37,004 nucleotides of DNA from IMG/VR virus record IMGVR_UViG_3300036792_000242, positions 1 to 37,004 of that record. One strand, 5' to 3'. How positions within the stretch are numbered: position 1 is the stretch's first letter; each line of letters starts with the position of its first letter. Below are positions 13,926-20,216 of this stretch, one piece after another. The stretch is from a virus. A program made the translations under genes and the position numbers. The notes beneath the pieces were generated by a model that was given only the letters and a program-made list of their open reading frames with translations, was not told the origin of the DNA and did no database searches.

Positions 13926-15178
13926 CGTACTCGGTCGCGGATTGCCAGGGTTTCGCCGGCGGCATGACCGTCGGCGCGACCCTGGCCGGGTACCGCCTGG
14001 TGGGGAAGCTTGAGCAGGTTGGTGGCTTCGGGGTCCTCGCCTTTGAGGCGAACCGCGCCTTCCTCGGTGACCACTGGGAGGCGCAGGTCGGGGACCCCGC
14101 CACCTGGCGAGCCGTGCCCGCGGACGTCGTCGTCGGCACCCCGCCGTGCGCCGCGTTCAGCGGCATGAGCGTGGGAACCACGCAGCACGGCATAGGGTCG
14201 GCGATCAACGACTGCATGCGTGAGCTGTTCCGGTACGCGGCGAGGGTCACGCCGCTCGCGGTGGTCATGGAGAGCGTCGGCCAGGCGTACAGCCGTGGGC
14301 TGCCGCTGATGCGGGAGCTCGTCACGGACCTGAACGACACGACCGGCCTGCGCTACGCGGCCACGCACGTGCTGCAGAACAACCTCACGCTGGGTGGCTG
14401 CACCCGCCGGCGACGCTACTTCCTCGTGGCCAGCCGGCTGCCGTTCGGGGTGGATCCCCCGCCGTACCGGCCGGCCACGATCGCCGACGCGTTGGCCGAC
14501 CTACGTGACCTGCCGTTGGGCTGGGAGAACCAGCCCTACCGTGATCCACCCACGTGGTGGTCCGTTAGGCTGCGGCGGCTGGACGGCTTGGTGGACGGCC
14601 ACGTGCCGCCCGGGTCCCCGTTCAGTCGCCGTATCCACGACCTCGTTGACCCGCCACGTGGCGTGGCCTGGTACCCGGGTGAGGGTGAGACCGACATCCT
14701 GCGGCGGTACCACACCACGTACGGTGAGCTGCCGCCTTCCTGGTGCTACACGACGCCGCGGTCGAAGTTCGGCCTGGCTCACCTTACCCGCGACAAGCAG
14801 CTGCTCGAACGTGACTTCGACGCCGGTGGCTTCTCGAAGCCGCGTTACTGGCCGTGGGACGCCCCGGGACGCGTGCTCAACGGGGCGGGCCCGTTCCAGG
14901 TCTGGCACCCCAATGGTCGGTTCATCACGCACCGTGAGGCGGCTCGGATCATGGGCTTCCCCGACGCGTGGCGGGTCGAGCCGTTGCGTGACGTGCGAAA
15001 CCTGCACGCGTTCTGGGGAAAGGGCACGTCGGTGCATCCCGCTCGCTGGGTCATGGCCTGGCTGAAGCGGTCCCTCGACGGGCGACCGGGTGCGGATCTG
15101 GGGGTGCCCCTGGACGCGGGTGACCGTCTGATCGACGTGTCGCGACTTCCCCGGTTTGAGGCACGTCCCGCTGCGTGA
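13922..15178 (+). CDS. C5-cytosine DNA methyltransferase
   Basis: A 418-residue protein of the Dcm/C5-MTase family. Motif I is CQGFAGGMTVGATLAGY, motif IV is GTPPCAAFSG with catalytic Cys76, motif VI is MESV at 116-119 (ESV instead of the usual ENV), motif VIII is TRRRRYFLVA near 161-170, and the late REAARIMGFPDAW motif is well conserved. It transfers methyl from S-adenosylmethionine to C5 of cytosine in a DNA recognition site. No restriction enzyme is adjacent, so it is an orphan enzyme that may protect phage DNA. If cytosines are already modified at C5 its target is unclear. The GTG overlaps the previous stop. Confidence 0.85.
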   Translation: MTYSVADCQGFAGGMTVGATLAGYRLVGKLEQVGGFGVLAFEANRAFLGDHWEAQVGDPATWRAVPADVVVGTPPCAAFSGMSVGTTQHGIGSAINDCMRELFRYAARVTPLAVVMESVGQAYSRGLPLMRELVTDLNDTTGLRYAATHVLQNNLTLGGCTRRRRYFLVASRLPFGVDPPPYRPATIADALADLRDLPLGWENQPYRDPPTWWSVRLRRLDGLVDGHVPPGSPFSRRIHDLVDPPRGVAWYPGEGETDILRRYHTTYGELPPSWCYTTPRSKFGLAHLTRDKQLLERDFDAGGFSKPRYWPWDAPGRVLNGAGPFQVWHPNGRFITHREAARIMGFPDAWRVEPLRDVRNLHAFWGKGTSVHPARWVMAWLKRSLDGRPGADLGVPLDAGDRLIDVSRLPRFEARPAA

Positions 15179-15180
15179 GT

Positions 15181-15210
15181 GTTTACCTCTGCGTCCCAAT
15201 GTGGTATGGT
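15181..15210 (+). promoter_or_regulatory. promoter GTTTAC-N18-TATGGT
   Basis: GTTTAC (15181-15186), 18 nt, TATGGT (15205-15210) preceded by TGG, starting 2 nt after the methyltransferase stop. The leader CGAACTGAGTGAGAGAGGA follows. It drives the DUF932 gene. Confidence 0.78.
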
Positions 15211-15256
15211 TACAGCAGCACGTCAGCGAACTGAGTGAGAGAGGAACGTGCCACCC

Positions 15257-16195
15257 ATGACCGCAACCCTGACTTCACCTCCAGAGAGCACGGAGCGTCC
15301 ACTGCCCTGGGCCGGCCTCACGACCGGGTCTTTCAAGGCCAACGGGCAGTTCCACACCAGCGCCGACCTTCTGACCAAGGCCGGCCTGAACTGGTCGGTC
15401 GCGAAGAGGCCGTACCTCCGCAGCACCCCCGAGGGCCCGACGCCCTCCACCCGCAGCTACGAGGTGTACCGCACCGACACGGGTGAGGAGCTCGGTAACG
15501 TCAAGGGCCACTACCAGGTCTACCAGAACGCCGACGCGTTCGCGTTCGCGGACTCCCTCGTGCTGACGGGTCAGGCCCGCTGGGCCGAGGCCGGTCTGCA
15601 GGGCAACGGCTGGCGAATCTTCGTCACCATGGAGCTGACGGAGAAGTTCGAGGTCCTCGGCAGCGACCTGCACTCCATGTACGTCGTGCTGCAGACCAGC
15701 CACGACGGCAGCGCCGCGGTCCGCGGGTTCCTGACCCCGATCCGCTACTGGTGCACCAACCAGAACGACGTGCTGCGTGACACGTCCCTGTCACGGTTCA
15801 GCTACCAGCACACCACGAACCTGCACGAGCGGCTGCAGGAGGCTCAGCTGAGCTTCCAGCAGGCCGTGCACTACGAGACCGCGTTCAAGCAGCTGGCCGA
15901 GGACCTGGCCAAGGTGAGCGTGACCGAGAGCGGGCTGCGTAACATCCTGGTGAAGGCGATCCCCAACGACCGGGCCCGTAAGCTGGAGCTGGTGGAGGAG
16001 ATCGTCGCCACGTACCGCACGTCGCCCACGATCGAGGGCTTCCGCGACAACGGCTGGGGCGCGATCAACGCCGTAACCGAGCACATGGACCACGTCATCA
16101 CCCGTCGGACCGGCAACGCGCGGTTCGAGCAGATCATGACGGGAGAGGGCGCAAAGCTGCGGCGAAACGTCACCAACGCCTTGCTGTCCACCTGA
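15257..16195 (+). CDS. DUF932 family phage/plasmid-like protein
   Basis: A 312-residue protein of the DUF932 type often found on phages and plasmids. Recognisable parts are the Y.VYR.DTGEELGNVKGHYQVYQN strand region, the central VVLQTSHDGSAAVRGFLTPIRYWCTNQ and a helical C-terminal half. The family's biochemical role is not established. ATG 15257 is preferred over GTG 15248, which lies only 2 nt from the AGAGGAA ribosome site. It is a single-gene unit: its own promoter lies upstream and a hairpin terminator follows about 60 nt after the stop. Confidence 0.8.
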   Translation: MTATLTSPPESTERPLPWAGLTTGSFKANGQFHTSADLLTKAGLNWSVAKRPYLRSTPEGPTPSTRSYEVYRTDTGEELGNVKGHYQVYQNADAFAFADSLVLTGQARWAEAGLQGNGWRIFVTMELTEKFEVLGSDLHSMYVVLQTSHDGSAAVRGFLTPIRYWCTNQNDVLRDTSLSRFSYQHTTNLHERLQEAQLSFQQAVHYETAFKQLAEDLAKVSVTESGLRNILVKAIPNDRARKLELVEEIVATYRTSPTIEGFRDNGWGAINAVTEHMDHVITRRTGNARFEQIMTGEGAKLRRNVTNALLST

Positions 16196-16252
16196 GGGCT
16201 GCCGTCGCGTCGGCTGCACCTCCCCACAGGCACACCGGCACGATGGCGTACG

Positions 16253-16287
16253 GCGGTCCCTCCTCGCTAGTTCCGGGGAGGGGCCGC
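16253..16287 (+). terminator. hairpin terminator after DUF932 gene
   Basis: An 11-bp stem GCGGTCCCTCC / GGAGGGGCCGC (one T-G pair) with a 13-nt loop is followed by TTTC. It lies between the DUF932 stop and the next gene's GTG. The T run is short, so termination may be partial. Confidence 0.55.
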
Positions 16288-16329
16288 TTTCACGTTGTGG
16301 GTTCCCCGTTACCGAGGAGGTGCTCGCCG

Positions 16330-16593
16330 GTGGCTGACACCCCGGATCAGCAAGACACCCGTCCCACCGGTGGGTACACGGACGCTGCCCGCTTTCTCAC
16401 CGAGAACCGCGGCCGACCCGTGTCGAAGCAGCAGGTGTGGGTGTGGTGGAGCCGACGCGAACGCAACGGCTTTCCCGAGGGCTGGGAACGCACCACCCGT
16501 GGCGGCGGGGTGCGGCGGTTCTACCTGGATGAGGTCCTGGCCTGGCACCTGGAGAGGTACCCCGACGATCCCACGGTTCCCGACACCACCTAA
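16330..16593 (+). CDS. helix-turn-helix DNA-binding protein (excisionase/MerR-like)
   Basis: An 87-residue protein. The order TDAARFL, then VSKQQVWVWWSRR, then GGGVRRFYLDEVLAWHLE is the winged helix-turn-helix arrangement of small excisionase or MerR-like phage proteins: helix, recognition helix, beta wing, and closing helix. GTG 16330 is used because GAGGAGG lies 9 nt before it; the open frame upstream includes the terminator hairpin and is unlikely to be translated. No integrase is present, so a transcription factor role is more likely than excision. Confidence 0.7.
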   Translation: MADTPDQQDTRPTGGYTDAARFLTENRGRPVSKQQVWVWWSRRERNGFPEGWERTTRGGGVRRFYLDEVLAWHLERYPDDPTVPDTT

Positions 16594-16597
16594 AACT

Positions 16598-16627
16598 GTT
16601 TACAAATCACCGCGGTGGTGGTACGGT
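16598..16627 (+). promoter_or_regulatory. promoter GTTTAC-N18-TACGGT
   Basis: GTTTAC (16598-16603), 18 nt, TACGGT (16622-16627) preceded by TGG. The leader GGAAGCGAGCGAGAGGA follows. It drives the last two rightward genes before the convergent terminator. Confidence 0.73.
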
Positions 16628-16658
16628 TGTCCCAGGAAGCGAGCGAGAGGAACTGGGG

Positions 16659-16895
16659 ATGACCGTCTACCGACACGCGACCCGTGAGCAGGTTGAGCTG
16701 ATCGCACAGCTCGCACACGAACGCTACATCGCCGACCCGGTCAACCGTGCCAGGCTTCAGGAGCTGGTGCGGTCGCACCTCGCCGGCGCCTACCGCTTCA
16801 CGCCCGGTGAGGCGGACGCCACCGTCGCCTGGCTGCTGCGGCGCCCGGCGCGACGCGGTGTTCCCCAGCGAACCATGCTGGCTCCCGCGGCGTGA
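16659..16895 (+). CDS. small hypothetical helical protein
   Basis: A 78-residue basic protein starting at an ATG with GAGAGGA upstream, directly after a promoter. Predicted helices include REQVELIAQLAHERYIADP and RARLQELVRSHLAGAY, with an Arg-rich end. No family is recognised. Together with the WhiB gene it forms a two-gene unit under its own promoter, so a regulatory role is possible but unproven. Confidence 0.62.
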   Translation: MTVYRHATREQVELIAQLAHERYIADPVNRARLQELVRSHLAGAYRFTPGEADATVAWLLRRPARRGVPQRTMLAPAA

Positions 16896-16935
16896 CATAA
16901 AGATGACAACGAGAAGCGTTAGGGAGGTGCCACCG

Positions 16936-17223
16936 ATGACGAACCTCGACCCGGATACCCGCACCAAGACCGACTGGCGGCACCGCGCCGCCTGCCGTGA
17001 CGAGGACCCCGAGCTGTTCTTCCCCGTGGGAACCACGGGTCCCGCCCTGGTACAGACCGCCGAGGCCAAGAAGGTCTGCCACCGCTGCCCAGTAGCGGCC
17101 ACCTGCCTCGCGTGGGCCCTGGCCAACGGCCAGGACGCGGGCGTGTGGGGCGGCCTGAGCGAGGATGAGCGTCGGGCACTGAAACGCCGGCGCAAGTATG
17201 AGCTCAGCAAGGCTCGTCGCTAG
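16936..17223 (+). CDS. WhiB-family transcriptional regulator
   Basis: A 95-residue protein with the four cysteines of the WhiB Fe-S cluster: one in RAACRDEDPELFF, CHRC, and the last in TCLAWAL. The GVWGGLSEDERR turn and a basic C-terminal helix are also present. WhiB proteins occur in actinobacteria and their phages and act on transcription through the primary sigma factor. This is the best single clue to the host group. ATG 16936 has AGGGAGGTG 6 nt upstream. The gene is the last one rightwards before the convergent terminator. Confidence 0.92.
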   Translation: MTNLDPDTRTKTDWRHRAACRDEDPELFFPVGTTGPALVQTAEAKKVCHRCPVAATCLAWALANGQDAGVWGGLSEDERRALKRRRKYELSKARR

Positions 17224-17230
17224 AAACGAG

Positions 17231-17266
17231 AGCAGCGGCCCCTCACCTTTCGGGTGAGGGGCTGCT
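17231..17266. terminator. bidirectional hairpin terminator between convergent gene sets
   Basis: The stem CCCCTCACC / GGTGAGGGG (9 bp) has loop TTTCG. It is extended by AGCAG / CTGCT with a CGG bulge and followed by a T-rich TGTGTTGT on the plus strand and CTCGTTTCT on the minus strand. It lies between the WhiB and holin stop codons, where rightward and leftward transcription meet. Confidence 0.75.
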
Positions 17267-17300
17267 GTGTTGTCTGGTTAAGAGGTTGATGGCTAGGATA

Positions 17301-17768
17301 TCACTCGGTCTTGCCCTGCGCGGTGGTGCCCTGCGTTGGATACGTCACGGTGACGCTACTGCCGTTGGATGTCGTCACGACGGGTGAGACGAGCCCCACG
17401 GGGTAGCTCACGGTGGCAGCTGTCTTCAGTTTCGCCGTCGGTGTCAGGTTCTCGCGGAAGATCAGGCTCAGGACCAGGCTGATGGCGGCGACACCCGACG
17501 CGACGTAGCCGGCCGGCAGCTGCAGACCGAACCCCTCGCACGCGGTGATCAGCGTCGCCAGCGCCCCAGCCAGCACCGACAAGGACACCGGTCGTGCCTG
17601 GATGGCCGTGTAGGCCGCGGCTAGCGCCGTGGTAGCGGTGGTCACCGTGGCGGTCTGCGTGTCCCCGAGGTGGAACACGAAGGCCAGCAGGGCGGCCAGG
17701 CCACCGTTGGTGAACCACGCCACGAGCGCGGGCTCGTGACGCAGCAGGTCCCTGAGCCTCTGGGGCAT
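17301..17768 (-). CDS. putative holin
   Basis: A 155-residue membrane protein with hydrophobic segments near residues 14-33, 61-78 and 86-105, and a further weak one near 40-57. A soluble, Thr/Ser/Val-rich C-terminal tail follows. It lies directly downstream of the lysin, the usual position for a holin, and no other gene here fits better, although the small membrane proteins upstream could share the task. Holins form membrane lesions that release the lysin to the cell wall at a set time. It is the last gene of the leftward late operon, before the terminator. Confidence 0.65.
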   Translation of the reverse strand: MPQRLRDLLRHEPALVAWFTNGGLAALLAFVFHLGDTQTATVTTATTALAAAYTAIQARPVSLSVLAGALATLITACEGFGLQLPAGYVASGVAAISLVLSLIFRENLTPTAKLKTAATVSYPVGLVSPVVTTSNGSSVTVTYPTQGTTAQGKTE

Positions 17769-17779
17769 AGCCGATCCTC

Positions 17780-18625
17780 CTACTTGCTGAGCTGAGCGTC
17801 GAGAGCCGCCACGACGGCCTGGCCGAACTCTTGCGGCGTGGCGTTCGCCGGCAGCAGCGGCACCAGCGCCGGCGCCAGGGCGTCCGCCAGTGTCTTCACG
17901 TCGACCTGTCCACCGGTCGGCTGAGCCTTGATCGCGGTCAGCAGGGCGGCTTGCTCAGACGACAGGACGCCGGAGAGAGCCGCCATGGCGGCCTGGGTTC
18001 GTTCGCCGTCACCGAGGACGTCCCAGACCTGACGGCCGCTGGAGCCGGCCGGCTTGTTGGGGGTGACGATGTAGTAGTTGAGCAGGGTCGCGGCGACGAG
18101 GTTCGCGTCGTCCTGGGTCAGTGCCACGTCTACCTCCGGGTCAACGCCGGGCCAGTGATCGGCCACGACGGAGATGTCGTAGTTGGCGGTTGAGGAGTAC
18201 TGGTGAGCCACCGCGCCGGCTGGGATGACCGCGCCCCCACCGGGGTACGCCGCGACCCACCAGTGCGGCTCGGGCTCGGCGGCGGCGGCGAAGGCCGCTC
18301 GACAGGCCGCCCAGCCGTACGTGACGCCGTTCTGGTTGAACGACCCCTCGGAGCAGTAGCCGGTGGGGTCGACGCCCGCGGCGCGACGCATCTTGACCCA
18401 CCGAACCAGGCCGGCGGGTGTCATGTCACCTGGCTCGCTGTCACCGACGAGGCCGGCGTTGGTCGTGGAGAACACCGCGATCGGCACGTGGATGGCGTTC
18501 GGGAACAGCTTCCAGTCCGCGGCGGTCCACGCGAACCTGCCATCGGCGTAGCCGGCGACCAGCCTGGCGTCGGTGGGGATGCCGCTGGAGGTGATCGAGT
18601 CGTACATGGTACGCACGTCTGTCAC
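17780..18625 (-). CDS. endolysin, GH25-like glycoside hydrolase fold
   Basis: A 281-residue protein. Residues 1-190 resemble the TIM-barrel lysozyme-like (GH25/DUF1906-like) lysins of actinophages: YDSI near the start, RLVAGYADGRFAWT, IHVPIAVFSTT, GLVRWVKMRRAAGVDPTGYC, HWWVAAYP, AHQYSS and PGVDPEVDV. A helical C-terminal region (about 215-281) may bind the wall or mediate assembly; no standard wall-binding repeat is seen. It cleaves peptidoglycan at the end of infection. The GTG overlaps the upstream stop (GTGA), and the holin gene follows after 11 nt. Confidence 0.75.
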   Translation of the reverse strand: MTDVRTMYDSITSSGIPTDARLVAGYADGRFAWTAADWKLFPNAIHVPIAVFSTTNAGLVGDSEPGDMTPAGLVRWVKMRRAAGVDPTGYCSEGSFNQNGVTYGWAACRAAFAAAAEPEPHWWVAAYPGGGAVIPAGAVAHQYSSTANYDISVVADHWPGVDPEVDVALTQDDANLVAATLLNYYIVTPNKPAGSSGRQVWDVLGDGERTQAAMAALSGVLSSEQAALLTAIKAQPTGGQVDVKTLADALAPALVPLLPANATPQEFGQAVVAALDAQLSK

Positions 18626-18846
18626 CGTACCTCGTCCGCGGGTGCGGTGGAACCCTCGGTGGGAAGCTGATCAACCTTACGGTGCAGGTGATCGAGCCGG
18701 CTGTTGACCCGCTTGAAGTGGGGTCGGATGCCGACGAGGTAGCCAGCCAGGAAGCAGATGCCGCTGGCCACCAGGTTGGGATAGACCTGTGACCAGCCGT
18801 CGCTGAGCCTGCCGAGCGGCCAGAGGACCCACAGCAGCCCCGTCAC
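18622..18846 (-). CDS. small membrane protein in lysis cassette
   Basis: A 74-residue protein with a hydrophobic segment at about 23-42 (YPNLVASGICFLAGYLVGI) and a helical, charged C-terminal part containing VNSRLDHLHRKVDQL. Start and stop overlap both neighbours. Single-pass proteins in this place are often auxiliary holins or anti-holins in actinophages. This is inferred from context only. Confidence 0.65.
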   Translation of the reverse strand: MTGLLWVLWPLGRLSDGWSQVYPNLVASGICFLAGYLVGIRPHFKRVNSRLDHLHRKVDQLPTEGSTAPADEVR

Positions 18847-19202
18847 GGTCCGGCTGCCTTGGCCTCGAACGCGCGTTGGTAGTAGTCGGCTCGGCGGTTG
18901 GCGAGCTCGAGACGGGAGCCGGCGTCTTGCATCAGCGACCGCTCGTGCTGAACCTCCGCGGTGAGGTCACGGACCTGCTCGCGGAGGGCGCTGCACTCAT
19001 CCTCGAGCTCACGGACGCGCTCACGGAGGGGGGTCAGGAGCTGCAGCGCGGTCGCGGAGATGACCTGCACGTCCTCGGTCTCGAGGTGCGTGGCCTCGTT
19101 GGTCAGCTTGCGGTTCTTGGCGCGGGCGTGGATCAGGGCTCCTACCAGGGTGGGCAGGGACACCACGGACAGCACGGACAGCACGGCGTCGAACACGCTC
19201 AC
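18843..19202 (-). CDS. membrane-anchored coiled-coil protein
   Basis: A 119-residue protein. Residues 2-24 form one membrane helix (VFDAVLSVLSVVSLPTLVGALI). Residues 45-110 have strong heptad character (LRERVRELEDECSALREQVRDL). The plan, one anchor plus a long coiled coil, resembles spanin-type or other lysis accessory proteins. Actinobacteria lack the Gram-negative outer membrane, so a true spanin is not expected. It sits between two membrane proteins upstream of the lysin. Confidence 0.68.
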   Translation of the reverse strand: MSVFDAVLSVLSVVSLPTLVGALIHARAKNRKLTNEATHLETEDVQVISATALQLLTPLRERVRELEDECSALREQVRDLTAEVQHERSLMQDAGSRLELANRRADYYQRAFEAKAAGP

Positions 19203-19204
19203 GG

Positions 19205-19654
19205 CTACTCCCTTGCGTCGGTGGTGCCGGATGGTCTCGTCACGTCCTCGGTCAGGCTGGTCTCAACCTCGTGAAGCTCCCCTCCGATCTGGCTGAACCG
19301 CCAGGCGCACGCGGCCGCGAGGCTGACGAAGAACAGCGCGCTGACGGCGGCACGTAGCCCGTAGGCATCCAGGGTCAGGGCAGAATACACCAGCATGAGA
19401 AGAGCGAGGACGGAGAGGCCGGCGCGTTCGAGCAGCGTGCCCCACAGCGTGCGCAGGGCGAGGCCCACGAGCACGGTGCCGGCGCCGATCATGAGGCCGA
19501 TGCCGAAGATGATCGTCACCACGACCGGTAGCTGGCCGGTGGCCGAGCCGGTTCCGAGGTGCTGACGCAGCAGGAGGATCGCCGCGCCTCCCAGCAGCGC
19601 GGCGACCATGAACATCACCTCGAAGGGACTGGGTCGGGCACGCATGATGATCAC
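19205..19654 (-). CDS. four-helix membrane protein
   Basis: A 149-residue protein with four predicted membrane segments near 11-29, 41-68, 76-95 and 100-120, and a charged tail with ELHEVETSLTEDV. GTG 19654 is chosen because GGGAGG lies 9 nt upstream; an ATG at 19645 is the alternative, and a longer frame upstream overlaps the minor tail gene. It may be an alternative holin, or it may change the host membrane. No specific family is recognised. Confidence 0.65.
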   Translation of the reverse strand: MIIMRARPSPFEVMFMVAALLGGAAILLLRQHLGTGSATGQLPVVVTIIFGIGLMIGAGTVLVGLALRTLWGTLLERAGLSVLALLMLVYSALTLDAYGLRAAVSALFFVSLAAACAWRFSQIGGELHEVETSLTEDVTRPSGTTDARE

Positions 19655-19676
19655 TATCTTCCACCTCCCGGTGTCG

Positions 19677-20207
19677 TTACACGTGGACCCAGCGGACTCG
19701 CATGAGCGAGGTGTAGTCCGTGCCAGACGCACCGGTGTTGAGCGCGCCGCCCGAGCTCTGGCTTACCTGCACCTCGACGAAGTCGTTGACGTTCAGGAAC
19801 ACGTCACACACGGTCACGGCGGCGGCGGTGACGGCACCGCCGTAGGCGGGGCCGTTGCTGGCGGTTCCCAGCACGGCGGTGCCGTTGACGGCGAGACGGA
19901 CGCCCCAGTTGTTGACCGTCGCGGAGCCGGCGACGGCGATGCCGCTGACGTTGTACCAGCCGGCGACCTGCGCGGTGTACCGTGACGTGTTGGTCGTGAC
20001 CGAGTGACCGCCGTACGTGTCCACCCGGTTGAGGTTGAACAGCAGCGAGGTCCACGTCGCGTTCGGGATGGACTGTACCGCTCCCGCGTAGCAGACGCAG
20101 ATCGGCGGGTTCTGCAGGAACAGGATGCCCTGGTAGTACGTGTTGATGTTGTCGGCGGTGACGATCTCGGCGACGGCGAACTGGTGTGGGGAGGGAACGG
20201 TAGCCAC
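19677..20207 (-). CDS. minor tail protein with C1q/TNF-like beta domain
   Basis: A 176-residue protein. After a short N-terminal stretch (VADNINTYY-type adhesion sequence, PHQFAVAEIVTADNIN) the rest is a beta sandwich: ATWTSLLFNLNRVDTYG, YTAQVAGWYNVSGIAVAG, RLAVNGTAVLGT, and a closing SLMRVRWVHV. This matches the C1q-like heads often found on phage tail appendages. The likely role is in tail tip structure or host recognition. GTG 20207 has AAAGGAG 5 nt upstream. The gene follows the large minor tail gene. Confidence 0.65.
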   Translation of the reverse strand: MATVPSPHQFAVAEIVTADNINTYYQGILFLQNPPICVCYAGAVQSIPNATWTSLLFNLNRVDTYGGHSVTTNTSRYTAQVAGWYNVSGIAVAGSATVNNWGVRLAVNGTAVLGTASNGPAYGGAVTAAAVTVCDVFLNVNDFVEVQVSQSSGGALNTGASGTDYTSLMRVRWVHV

Positions 20208-20216
20208 GGTGCTCCT

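Noticed and set aside
16330-16593. Excisionase of a temperate phage
   Set aside because: The fold fits, but there is no integrase or attachment site in the window, so only a DNA-binding role is claimed.
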